A stretch of DNA of 64,000 bases from Trochalopteron elliotii (lineage: Eukaryota > Chordata > Aves > Passeriformes > Leiothrichidae). The position numbers were made by a program, and so were the translations under genes. The notes under the pieces are model-generated. The model did not search any database. It was not told where the DNA came from and saw only the letters and a list, made by a program, of their open reading frames with translations. Of the stretch, positions 41,259-53,935 are shown piece by piece. Numbering within the stretch: position 1 is the first letter of the stretch; each line of letters opens with the position of its first letter. The stretch is from NCBI GenBank assembly GCA_024734555.1, contig JANPWX010020040.1:2012241-2076240 (forward strand), in the 5' to 3' direction.

Positions 41259-41800
41259 TTCATAGAATCAATTAGGTTGGAAAAGACCTCTGAGGTGAAG
41301 TCCAGCCTGTGGCCAGACACCACTGTGTTAACCAGGCCGTGGCAGTGAGCGCCACATCCAGTCTTTCCTTAAACAGCTTGAGGAGCAGTGACTCCACCAA
41401 CTCCCTGAGCAGTCCTTTTCAATATCTAATCACCTTTTTGTCAAGAAATTCTTTCCAATGTCCAACCTCAACCTCCCCTGGTTCAGCTTAAGACTGTGTC
41501 CTCTTGTCCTGTTACTGGTTGTCTGGGAGAAGAGTCTGACCCCCACCTGGCTAGACCGTCCTGTCAGGCAGTTGTAGAAAGTGATAAGATAACCCCAAGC
41601 TTCCTTTTCTCCAAGATAAACACCCCAAGCTCCCTGAGCTGGGAGGGAAGTCCTCCTAGGATTTCCCCTCTAGACCCTTCACCGCTTCACTGACCTGTGA
41701 ACCTGCTCCAGCACCTCAGTGTCCTTGCTGAAATGAGGGGCCCAGAACTGGACACAGCACTTAAGGTGTGGCCTCACCAGTGCCAAGTACTGGGGGAACA
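41259..41800 (-). mobile_element. CR1 LINE 3' end
   Basis: Reversed CR1: TTCATAGAATCAATTAGGTT, GGAAAAGACCTCTGAGGTGA, then the UTR with TCAAGAAATTCTTTCCAATG, CTCCAGCACCTCAGTGTCC and GGTGTGGCCTCACCAGTGCC. About 540 bp, 5'-truncated. It lies 310 bp from another minus-strand CR1 fragment of a different subfamily. Confidence 0.9.
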
Positions 41801-44800
41801 AACTGGAACAAACTCTGTGTAACTAGTAGGTTTTGTATAGCTGTCATCTAAACTCTATGCTGGATCTCCTTCTATAAAAAAAATAAACTCTGAAGGAGGT
41901 GTTTTATGGAAGAGGAACATAATGATGGTATTGGGAAGGAGTTTCCCTGTTCTCAGAAAAGGCTTCAGTTTTGTTAGGCTACTTTTGTGTGATGCATAAT
42001 TTGTACAAGTGTAGTAATGCAGAAAAACTAAGCATAATGAAATTTGGGCTTAGCCTAAAACCCACTTTTAATGCTAGGTTGGTGCATTAAGTTTGATTCT
42101 TAATTTGCAGATTAGTTACTCTATAATGTCAACTTGAAATAAGAGGGTTATGAGAAATCAGTTTCTTCTAAGAGAAGTTTGTGTCTTTTACTAGATGCTT
42201 TTATGGCCAACCAAACATCGTCTTCTGCTAGGTAGCAGCCAACAAGCCTTCTTTGGTACATGTGGTAAACTATTAAATATTGCTGTGTCACATTTGCTGT
42301 GAATGCAGATCACTACAATCTGATGTTAGACTGGGTGAAAAGGGATGCACAGTCCAGAATCTGTTATCTGTTAGGCCCTTTGTGTGGGTGAAGCATGGCA
42401 CTTGTCCAGAACAGTCTATGGATTCTGCTGAGAGAGCCACCGCAATGCTTTGTTCATCATCTGTAGTGACTCTAAGAGGTGCTCACATGAAGGATACTGG
42501 GATGGCATTGAAGGAGCCCAGTAGACACATAGGGCATTTTACAAAATATTCTTTGTCTTGTCAAGCTGTTCTTTGACAAGAGTAACAGTAATTTAGTGAA
42601 TAGAGACTAGGCCTTCTATCTGGTTCATGTTCATTATTCTGGATAAAGTAATACTTTTATGTAAAACATGTATATCTTATAATAGCATAATTGATTAAAT
42701 CTGTAGGTAGAAAGTGTTTTACTTTTTATAAATGACTCAGGAGAGAGCTTCCTTTCAAAATGAATTGGACATATATGTGTACAAATACAGTATTTAATTT
42801 TGGAATAGCTGAAGAAATTAAGTGAATAGGTTTTAGGCTGCTTAAGCACAAAAGCAAAGAGATTTTTTTCAATAAGAACTTCTGCTTATTCCTGGTTTTT
42901 AAAAATAAAAGCCTGAGCAGTTTCTTGAAGCGCCCCAGCACAGAACCTGATGTACTGACAAGTAACACTCCTCTGCACAGACTTTGTCCGTGAGGCAGCT
43001 GCGGCAATTCTCTAAGAGCAAAAAATAAAGCTGGGGTTGTGTAACTTAACCTGGGGGAGGAGGGGGACATTCCTGGTGCTGAAGAGGAAGCCATCAAGTC
43101 AGGGCCTGGTATGTAGGCTTCTGAGATGTATGCTATGCAGGCTTCACAAATAAATCTCAGAGTATATTGTGGAGAATTTGGGTAAACTTCTCGTTGGAGG
43201 AGGCAAAGTTATCTCTTTCTTTCCCTCCTTGTTTGAAATGTCAGAGGGACCTGCATTGAGTTTGAAGCCACCCTGCTTTTTGACTTCCCATCTCTGGGAT
43301 TTCTTTCTTGTACTGTGTTAGTTGCTCCGGCCTCTTGTGCACTTCCATTACAACCACCCCAGGTCTTCTCTCCTGTGCTTTGAAAGGGAGGTTCAAAATA
43401 AAGCCTCTTGGCATAGAGAAACCAGCATGTGGGATTTGATGTGAAGTGTAGAAGTGTGAAAGGGCTTGCAGCTCTGCAGCACAGCCAGGGAAATAGCCTG
43501 GTGTGGCACGTCATGTAGGTGCCACATTTGCAGGGGAAGTTTTGGTTCCAGTCAGTTAAGACGAGGTTTGAAATCTATTACTGACGTGGCTCCGAATTCT
43601 GTTGTGCTTGTCACCCCAAGTGCAATTACCCAGGCTATGCCACAACACTGATTTTAAAACACATGGGCAGAAAGCCAAATTCTGCACTTAGCAAGCACTT
43701 TAAATAGAAAACTACAGCACAAGTGACCTGCAGGTACCTTTCCTTTTATAAAGAAAGCTGGTGTTTCTAACTGCTTCAGTTATAAAATGCATTGGTAAAT
43801 GCTCTTGTAGAATATTTATTCACTAAAATAATGTTTTGTCACAGCTTAATGTGATTGCTACATACAGTTTGAGTTTTAGGCAGAATATAAGACCTTTATC
43901 TTCTGTAATTTTGTTAACCTCGTGCAAGTAGGTACAGCAAAAGGAATACTTAAGGTATTTTCTAACAATACTGTGGCAACCATGGCAAATCACCGAGGTC
44001 CACATTAGTAAACCACTGAGATAATTTTGTAGTGTTTAAGTATGTCTGCAATGCAGCAGTGGCACATTTGACCTGTCTCAAGCACAGCAGTGGGGTCTGT
44101 TAGCGACAGCAAGATATTTAACACTAGTTGTGAACTGACTCAGCTTAGAGTTGGTTTTGCAGCCCATGCTTAATCCCATGTTGCCATGGTTCAGCCACCA
44201 CCTGTATCCGTGATAATGGATGCAAAGCCGATACAGTTGCAGCTGTAAATCTGTAAGTCACAGCAGTGAGGGCCATGTAGGCAGAAACTTGGGAAGCTGC
44301 TCTGATGTGGCTTCAGGTTCTGATGGTACAAAGATGCTGGTACCTTTGTTGGTATTAAAACTTAACCAGATCTAGTGTAGTTGCTTCTGTTGGCTTATCC
44401 CATGTTTTGTAAAATGTAAATTCTAATCCAAGCTCATGTTGTAATTGAAGTTGTGAAACCGTGTGTGTGTTTAAGATAGATGGACGGGGAGGAGTGCTAT
44501 GCAGGGTCTTACTGCTGTACTTTTACTATTGAGAAATTCCTGGAAATTGTATTGTATCGTCTTAAGACTTGTCTGCCTGCAGAGCTCAGCTGAATTTGCC
44601 ACTTTGTTTCATGGCTATGGCGGCTGGGAAGTTTAACAACTTAAGTCTCACTTAGTTAAAATGTCTGTGTAGTTATGGGGATTATCTACTTACTAATTGC
44701 TTTATGGAGGTTCTATGACCTTTTTTAGAAAAGATATGGATATTGGTGTGCATTTCAATGCCTAGATGAGTTTAAGAAATCTTGTGTCACTTTGTTTCTC

Positions 44801-47800
44801 TTGGTGACAAAATCGAAGGACACTTCAGTTACTGAGTTATTGAAAGTGACAGTATAGGCACATAAACTTGGTTTGGATGTTTACCTCTGTGATTGCGTCA
44901 GTGCCTTGGAATTTAAGCTATCAGACTTTTTACAGCTGAGGGTATAATTAAAACAAAGCTGTTCCTATGTTAGGAGCTTGAGATTCTTAGGACAGAAGAT
45001 CCCAAAGGCTACTAAAAGTTAATAAAAACCTCAAAAGCCGGATTTCAAAAATCACTGTTTCTGGCAACTGATTTCCTAGAAGTTATGGTGAACGGAAGGG
45101 AAGCCCAAGATAGATGAGCTGAGGTGCTGGTGTTGATGAAGTGGTTGTCTTGGCAACTGCAGTCACTTAAATATCCTGAGGAAAATAGCAAGCAAATGTT
45201 AAGATTGAGAAATGGCAACAGATTGACAGAAGAACCAGGAGCAATGAGCAGCTTGAGGCTTACACAGGGAGTTGATATGACTACCATAGCAAGTTCAGTG
45301 GTGGAATTCTTGAGTATTGTAACCCTGATGGTTCTTCTCTTGTAGTGACAGTGTGCCTGGCTGCCTATTTGCTGCATGAGGCCAGGTCTCTGGGGAGACA
45401 CCTTCTGGGGTATATTTGTCCCCAAAAGGTGATTGATTCATGTGGTGTGAATTCAGGTTCTACTGGTGTGCTTCATTTTCCAGCCCCGCTGTTCAATGTA
45501 GTTGTATATACAGGTATTGCAACGAAATCCCAGTGCAAAATAAACCCCGCATGCAAGCAAGTACTAGTTTGAGAACTGTATTCTGTGTCAGAGATAAACT
45601 GCTGGAGCTGCAACTGTGTCAGGGATTGCTCTAGGTCCCTGTAGTGCTTTACATAGTGAGAAACTGAGCCGTCTTGCTGTGTGTTTTGCTAATTGTGATT
45701 GCACTTGCTGATTTGTAGTTCTGTAGGTAAAAACTGTTAAGTTTTAATCTTTTGCTTCTCTGATGAAGTACTTAATTCTCTTTCACTTCAGCACAAAAAG
45801 CACAGCCCAGAGAAAGCCCAGTTGAGTAAAACAAGTGGAATTTGAGCCAGTTTTTTCCTGCTGCCACAAGCATATTCGTAACTGCCAACTATGACAGGTA
45901 TTTCTACAGGCACTGAATTTTAAGCAGAACACCAGGTGCTCAGAGAAGTTAAAGAAGACTAGGTGTACTCTTTATGCCTTTCATCTAATACTTGGTTTCT
46001 GAGCTTCTCTTTGTGTAGTAACTTGTGAAAAGTCACAGCTGAAGACTTCATTCAAATGGAAGTGAAAAACTCGTAAGCTACTTCTTGCTGCAAAGGCCAG
46101 CAGTAGTGAAAACTGCTTGTAGCATTAATTTCCTATCACATTTATTCCCTTGTTTTTTTCTAGGAAAAATCCTACCCTGCAGATACAGGAAGAGTTGCTC
46201 TATGAATTTTCTTTTTCTTTTACTTGCGTGTTTAAAAACTACCTGGCTCTACTGGTAGTGATCAGGGTACTAGGTAGACTAGATTTTTCTGTGATACAGA
46301 TCCAGCTTGGTGCTCTGGTTATTTCATTCAGTCATTTGACCATCTATTTCTGCTTAGCCACATTTTTCAACACAGGCAAAATCTCTGCTAACTTTCTCTA
46401 ATAGCAATGCAAGCCTGTGCTACAGTTAATAGTTGATTTACTTCTGAAGCTTTGCCTAATTAGAGGGAGGTTTTCCTTGGCAAGCGATACCAGTTGCTGC
46501 AGTACTGAAATGTTAGAAATTGTGGTCCCTGGTGTAATGCAGATACTGATGGTAGGTGTTTAATTTGTGGGTAGCTTTTGCTGAAGGAGCAATGGTAAAA
46601 TTACCTATTTAGGCTTTTCCCTCTTCCTGTCTTGTAATACAGGTTAAAAACTTATATCTCCCTCTGACCCTTCAAGTGTTTTTTTACACTGGAAGTGCTA
46701 ATCTAATACAGGATTTCTTAAGATATCTGTAACTTCATCTGACACCAGTCAACAGATTCAGGTTCACAAATGACTTCTGAAGGTAGTGTGATATGTTTTC
46801 CAAATATTTCCTATCATTGCAAAGAAAATTTAATTTAAAAATGAGGGAGTGTGAGATGAAACCTGGATACCTTATGTAATCACTTTGAATTGTGTGCTTA
46901 TAATGGTCTGCTCTGCTGTTAAGATCCACTATTTTTATCCTATTTTCACAAGTTTAACAGCTAAAAGCTCCAAATATGCCTGGTATACCCACCCTTTTGT
47001 CAAAATGAAGCTGGATATAGGAAGTTTCATAAACTAGGCACTACTATTATATGGAGTAGTCTGAGTTTCCTGAAGAGAGCATGTGGTAGCTGGCACTTCA
47101 GTGGGGATGACTTGATAATTATAGCTCCTTTGTCTGAATCCCTCTGCCATTTCATGGGGCTAATGGCAAATAGGGCTTCTTGTAGATGCAAGGAGAGCAA
47201 GCTGCTAAAAATATTTGGGTTTTGTACATCTTTAATTATTTTATTGGGCTTGGACTATAACAATATTTTGGAGTCCAAGGTATGAGGTCAAAGTGGTTAA
47301 ACTCTCCTGAAATGAATAGTCCTGCCACTGGAGCAAAGCTTCTTGTGAACAGAGGTCTTGATTCTCTGAACCCTTTTACAACAGGACAAGGCAAGACTAT
47401 TGAGACACTTAGGAATTTTATTTTTTTTTTTAGCTTTGGGTGGTAGTTGTTTACTGAAATCAGTAGAGAATTGCTTACTTAGGTGATCATGGTGATAGTC
47501 TGGGTGTTTTGCTGTGATGATCTGACTCTGAGGGTATTACATCAACTTGTGCTTTAAACATCACCATTCTAGTTTAATGTGTTGTAAGCTCTTGTGAATA
47601 TAAATCAACTAAGGTTTGGTTTGGGTTGCTTTTATTCCAAGATAAATGTAATATACAGCTGTATAAGCTAACTAGAGGAGCCTGGACCTGAGCTAGTGAA
47701 ATCTAGTTTGATTTTGGTTTTTGTGAGCTGATCTTTAGTGCAGTTTACCTGTCAGTTGCTAGAACAGTGGGCATGGTTTCTGCTGCTCTGTGCTAAGCCA

Positions 47801-50800
47801 AACAATCGAAAAGAAAAAATATATCTATGATATAGTGGCTGACTTATACCACAAGGTGTGGTATTCCTTTAATCCTTTTATAAACTGTTTCATCCTAACT
47901 AATGTACTTGTGGATGTTCTTATTACCCATACAACGCTTAATTCCTTTAGAACTCTGCTAAACTGTTGGCCTTAATGTTGCTTAGCAATAATTAGCAAAA
48001 CACAGGTGGTTTATATATTAACTCTAGATCAAACCTTCAAAATTTTGTTTGTGCTGACCTGTTATGCTTTTATGTTGGTAGGATTTCCATTGCTGAATAG
48101 TGAATGGGAATTCATCCAGATGGGTGCTTGAATCAGCCTCGCTGCCAGCCCTTAGCTTGGATCTTTTCTTAATTTTGTCTTTAAAGCTCTTGTGTTGTGT
48201 TTCCACTTGACATGACAGGCTTTTAAGAATGTTGGATAGCCTCCTTCCCAAACTATGGAGTATGCTATAGGAAGTTTCACCTCCACAAAGTAAAAAAAGC
48301 ATCTGTGTCCCTTTTTATGGGAACTTGAGATGAATTGCTGGATGTCATTCTGCTCTTTGCAGTTTAACCATGGTGCTCTTATGGGACCACTCAGGTTATA
48401 ATAAAGGATAAAGGAGTAGTGGTATCTGGTATTCAGATGTTTTAGATGTCTGATCTGGAGGTTGTATAACTTTGCTAGGATACTGGAGAACCCTTTATTT
48501 TGTGATATTTTTGATTCCATATTCTTCCTTTCTCAGATGTTTGTTCTAGGCAAGTTTGGTTGTTCAAGGTCAAAGTTCCACTTAAGGTTAAGGAATAATA
48601 CAGGATTCTGAAATAATCCCTGCTGTGCTCTTGTAGCAATATCTTTATCCCATACATTCTTGCCTTGCAACTATCACCATTTTAGAGCAATCTGTGGTAA
48701 GTAGGGTAAAGTACTAAAATTGTGCAGAGGTGCCTGAAGTGTCAACAACTTCAATACTGAAGGGTGGCATTAAGGGCCAGCCCACTTACTTTCCGTGCCC
48801 GGCTTTGCAGTGAAACTTGGAGAGGTTCAGCCATCCCTTGTCTGGGGATGACTGTGTCCTCCTTAGGGCTTTGGCTCCTGCAAGAAATTTAATATGTGGC
48901 TCTCAGCCAGAAGTACTGGAGATGTATTTAGTTTCCACTTCAACTTAAAGGGACTAAACACATGTCTTCTTGGTTTTTTTTGAGGTAACATATTTATCAG
49001 GCTGTGAGTTTATATTGAGGAATCCTTCCTTTCCCTTGTTGAAACTTTTCCGATCTGGGCTCTTGGCTGCGTACTGGCCAAAACCCAGCCAGCAGTGAGG
49101 GAACTTGCCTCTGTAGCTTAAGGTGCTCAGCTGGAAGGAGGGATTGCTCCTGTTTATCAGCTCACATGCAAGTGTGAAATGTTACTGATCCTGACAGGTT
49201 TTTTCCAAGCTCTCTGCTATGAGCTGTCAGTCTCCTTTTGTTTTCTGGCTTGGGTTTTTGCATTCGTGTCTGGACAGTGGCATTATGCCAAGGGGAAGGC
49301 TGAAGAGAGCTGTGCTTAGTGCCCTTTAGGATAGGGTGTCCACCCAGAAGGTGGAGGATGCAAAGTGCCTTTGGGCCAAATGTCCCAGTGCCAGCTGATT
49401 GAATGAGGTGTCCCAGTTTAGCTGATTTTTTTTTTTAAGGAAAATAGGACAATCATCTGAATGAAATGTGTGGTACAAGTGGTCACGTACAGAATTTCAG
49501 GCTCTGAGTCAGCCTTGTACACGTATCTACTTGTAACCTTGAGTTCAGTATTAAATTCCCAGAGCTCAGTGTTCAGAGCATTTTGTTTCTTGTCACTTTT
49601 GTTGGGCAGGTCAGCAAGCACTACTCATAAGGAACATAAGGAGAATCTTGAGTCTAGAACCTGGAGTTTTCAAGGATGCGTCCCTAGTCTGCACTGACTC
49701 CTGAGATGCACTTCACAAGCATCAGGCTTGTCATGCTCACCCATGGAATGTTTATGGTGTTACTCCTTTTCCTAGCACAGTCCAGAAAATCAAAGGATAA
49801 GTACTTTTAGGTATCTATTAATTACTTTGTTCTGGAGAGTGCAGGATCTTCTTTTCCTCTTTAAACTTATGTTCTTTTATTTTTGGAGGACACATCTGTA
49901 ATAGAGGTTGAGAAGGTAGCCTCAAACAGTTCCTGTCCGATGCTCAGTGCCTAGTAATATATTTGTGATGGAAAATCTTTCAGTGCAACAGGGAAATGAC
50001 TTAGCAATCCATCCTTAGAAACATTTTGTCGTTGGCTAACTTTTTTACAATTCTTCTTCTGGTGAAATTTTCTCATTAGTTTCCTGTAGTCAGTTGTCTC
50101 GTGGATGAAGCTGTGATTTTAAAGACATCATTTCACACTGGAAGCAATTTCAATGTCCTATGATAATATGTACAAGAATGTCAGATCAGTCAGTGTTTAA
50201 CTTGCAAGTTAAAAATCTTGTTGTTGTGGCTTTTTGTGTTAAGCTACTGGACTGTAAGGATAATGAACTACTGATGCAGACTTCCATGGTCATTAATCTG
50301 ATATTGTAATAGCTGTGTTTAAAGCTAGCTGCTCACAGTAAAAAGCGAATGAGCTGTGTGTTACCTTAGATATAATTAGATACCCTGCCTGGTATGTTTG
50401 TTTTGGAGATTGGAGCAGAAGCATAAGCCCCCCTACAATACAGGCTGCAATGCCCAGTGCAGAAGTGGTTGTACAGGGAATGTGAGCTCTGCAGCACACA
50501 TAGCTTAGTGCACAGTGTGGGTTACTCTGTGCTGGATTTGCTGAGGTTTTTTTCATGCTGACAGTAGAATCACAGCATTTTAATCCTGGTGGCTGCAGTA
50601 GCTATGTCTGTATGAGAAGTATGAGATCTGATGTTCACAGACTTAGTATGCTGAAAAGGTGGACAGTAAAAAAAAAAAAGCACTGCAGCAAACATGAAGG
50701 ACGTTGTGCATACATCAGGTCACTTCCCCAGTATTCAACTCCTCAGTTTTTCTTCTGAGGAAGATCAGTGCTCTTAAACCTGAATTACTTTCCCACTTGC

Positions 50801-53369
50801 TGTTAATACAGGCTATAGACAGCCACAGTGTGCAACTTTTGTGTCTCTGCAGGCTTTCTATCTTGAAAAGATGACATGACTTCACTGTGCAACACTGAAC
50901 AACAATTAATTATGTAGATGTCTTCCAGATACTTAATTTGAAACACTGTGAAGCCATAAAATATACTGGATCTGGCAGTATATCTGCTCTTAGCACAAGG
51001 GCCATTTTGCCAGCAGGAAAAAGTACTTTGTCCTGCAAAGTCTAAATTGACTCGAAGGTTTTTGATTGGTTATCTTTGGTGTAATGTGAAGTTTTTTGTT
51101 CGCTTGGTTTTTTTTTATATCATCTTTTTAAGTAGTGGTCTGGTGTTAGTTTCAGCATCTGAGTCTTCTTTTTCTGCTTTTGTACATTGATATGTGCTTT
51201 GAATGATGCCTGGTTGGGAAGAGGCTAACTGAAAATATTGCAGAGTAACTTGAACAGCAAACAGTGTGCTGCTCAAATGAGGCTAACTTCTGTATAATGA
51301 GAGTGAAGGAGGATGTTTTGAAACTCAACTCTTTTTACAGGAGGTAGTTAGTGCTATTGGCATATTTTAAGGGTAAGATATGTTACTGCTTGTGTTACAT
51401 CCACTATGATGATGCCATGACTTGCTGGGGACTCTTGAACCTGCATGGTTAATACAGCCCACAAATACAGTAAGGGGTTTGTGAATACTAATGAGCTGCA
51501 GAAGTAATGGTTACTGTACAATTTGTTGTATGTAAATATAAGTAAATTAGAGCCCTCTTGAAAGCCCAGCGTACTCTGAAGGGTGGTGACACATGATTTT
51601 TGCTGAAAGTGGTCTCTCTAAGAGTTGGCTTCTAGTGAGTGCTTGCTTCTTCCACTCTTCCAAAAAAGTCAAACATGGTATGTTAATGACACGTTCCGTG
51701 GAGGTGCATGTACTGCTGATTCTAAAATGCTGTAATTCTAAAATGTGCATTATAAATCAGGTGATCCTGAAGTCTGGCCAAAAATTACTGACTTAGCTGT
51801 CTTTATCACTAAACAAGCAAGCAGGTCACTAATTTAACTTGTTTAGATTATTTTTCCCTGCCGCCATTCCCCTGCCATACACCTGCCAAGATGTTATTGA
51901 GTGTTAGAATGGGAAGGAAAACTCTGAATATGTTTTGTCTTCCCAAAGTAGAAAAGTACTGATAGAGTATATGTATGCATGCATGTATGCAGTATTCAGA
52001 TTATCAGCAGAGTATTAACACCTAAAGCCACAGCTGACAGTATACAGAACTGCCTCATGAGTCTTCTACTAGGAAAGGCAACACAGGCATTTGTGGAGGA
52101 TTTCAGTAGTAGCCAAAGACTCCTGTTGGAGACTTTTTTCTAACCATGCAATCCCACCCTTGCTGAAAGATTCAACTTGGTGGTTGCTCTAGTGTTGTAC
52201 TGACTGAACAGTTGATACTTAACTCTATAAATATAGGCCTAAAGGATGACTTCTTCCAAAATAAACCATTTAAATTGAAAATGAGAGGCGTTCTGGCTGG
52301 TTTGTTACCTGGCTGCACAGTAGTGCCAGGAGGGGTGGGTGGAGGAGCCTCTGTGACTTGAACCCGTTTGTTCTTCTCTTCTTGCTTAAAGCTAGTTTGG
52401 ATACTGAGTTGTTTTTAAGCAGTAGTACTGAGGATTTATCAGACCCATAGTTATATGGGTCCCGAATATAAGAGACAGGAAACAATTTATACACTTCAGA
52501 TTTTGTGGTGTTCAAATGCCAGTGACGATGCTGCCCATAGTGTCATCATTTATTTGGTTCTTATTAGTCTGTTTGATGTAGTAATTCCAGTTGCTGCTTT
52601 TGTCCCGATTTATCAATGCATTGACTGTGGTGCTTGTTTAGGACCCTGAGCTGTCCTGATGGGTATGTAACTGGTAACTTTCTCTTACAGTACCTGTTAG
52701 ACCTCACTTGTTTAAAATGCTATAAATCAAAACAAGCTCTGGGAGTGTTTTGGCATTGAACTCCCAGTGCATTGCTGTTTCCCTCAGCAGCTGCTGTGCT
52801 GCAGCTGCTTGTGCACAGGCACAACTGTGCTCATGAACATCCTCATAACTGCTGCTCTGAATGTCTGTAGTGGAGCAGAAAAAGCATGGAAATAATGAGC
52901 GAGATTAATGCTGAGAAGACACCTGATGGTGTTCAAACATAGGTGGGCATTTTTACTAGTGAGAAAAAAACAAACACAAGCTCAGGTTTTTAGAGATAAT
53001 TTGAAGTTAATTCCATAAAAGGTGGTGGAATTGAGGTGGTAGAATGGATACTTTCTACCATGCTGGACAGCTGTAACAGTAAAGTTTACAAGGATGCTGC
53101 TTCCTCTTTGCAATACCTTCTTGGAACTGGAGTCTCCCTGCTCAGCTGAGAAGTCCAAGCTGCATAGTTAATGTCTTTTTACAACTAATTTTCACCTGTG
53201 CTCAACATCTAGCACCCCTTGAGCTTTCTCAGTGCTTTAATGAGCTCACTGTAACATTTTCTGTTGTTCGAAAGTGCCTTCTCGCTGCTGACAGGCTCTT
53301 CACGCTGATCTCCAGGTGTTAGTTAGAAAGGTACATTATTTGTTGGTAGAACAGCCTTTTTAAAGTTTA
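41801..53369. other. UBE2R2 intron sequence, no gene recognised
   Basis: I see no coding exon, RNA gene or clear transposon. A short ATGC-type simple repeat is at 51969-51990. Conserved regulatory elements may be present but cannot be told by eye. Confidence 0.5.
51969..51990. repeat. ATGT/ATGC simple repeat
   Basis: About 22 bp of alternating TATG and CATG units, partly self-complementary. Probably an ordinary microsatellite. Confidence 0.7.
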
Positions 53370-53935
53370 GGGCTTGACATGCTTCAATTTTCTCAGACCT
53401 AGGGGAAGATTAATAAAGCTTGGGAAGCAGGATGTACCACTCATGGTGGGCACAAAGAATACAGAGTTTACCAGCCGCAAGGACATTTGGCAGAACTCCC
53501 AAGATAAGGAAGAAACTAATAAAGTCAACAACTGAGAAATGAGCTCCAACTGGATAAAAAGTAACTCTGGCAAGGGAAGATTAGGACCACCAACTCATGA
53601 ACCACTGGCCCAAGAAACCCACTGACTCAAAAAAAAAAAAAGAATTGCTTATTAGTCTGTGTGCTCTATGAAGTGAGGGAATAATTTAACTAATAGAAGA
53701 TAAAATACTAACTAATGAGGGAACTCTGTAACTTGTAGCCAGTGAACATTAATGTCTGTTTGCTAAAATGTATAAAAAATGAAAGGTTTTGATAGTTGTG
53801 CTGGCCTTGTGGATTCACCACCAGCCCCCGTTTCTGTGCAGAGCTGTAAATAAATTAAATACCTCAACTCTGTGTGGGGATCAGCCGCTTGCACAGTGGG
53901 TGAAAGAAACCATTTTGGGACAACAACACTACAGT
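53370..53935 (+). mobile_element. Probable LTR or LTR-containing retroviral fragment
   Basis: A TATA-like GTATAAAAAATG at 53770 is followed 75 bp later by AATAAA (53849-53854). The right part ends near TTTTGGGACAACA, a typical bird LTR end. Upstream, from about 53383, the sequence also resembles bird retroviral LTR or pre-LTR DNA. I could not find matching target duplications, so both boundaries are uncertain, and part of the left segment may be internal rather than LTR. No open retroviral frame remains. Confidence 0.6.
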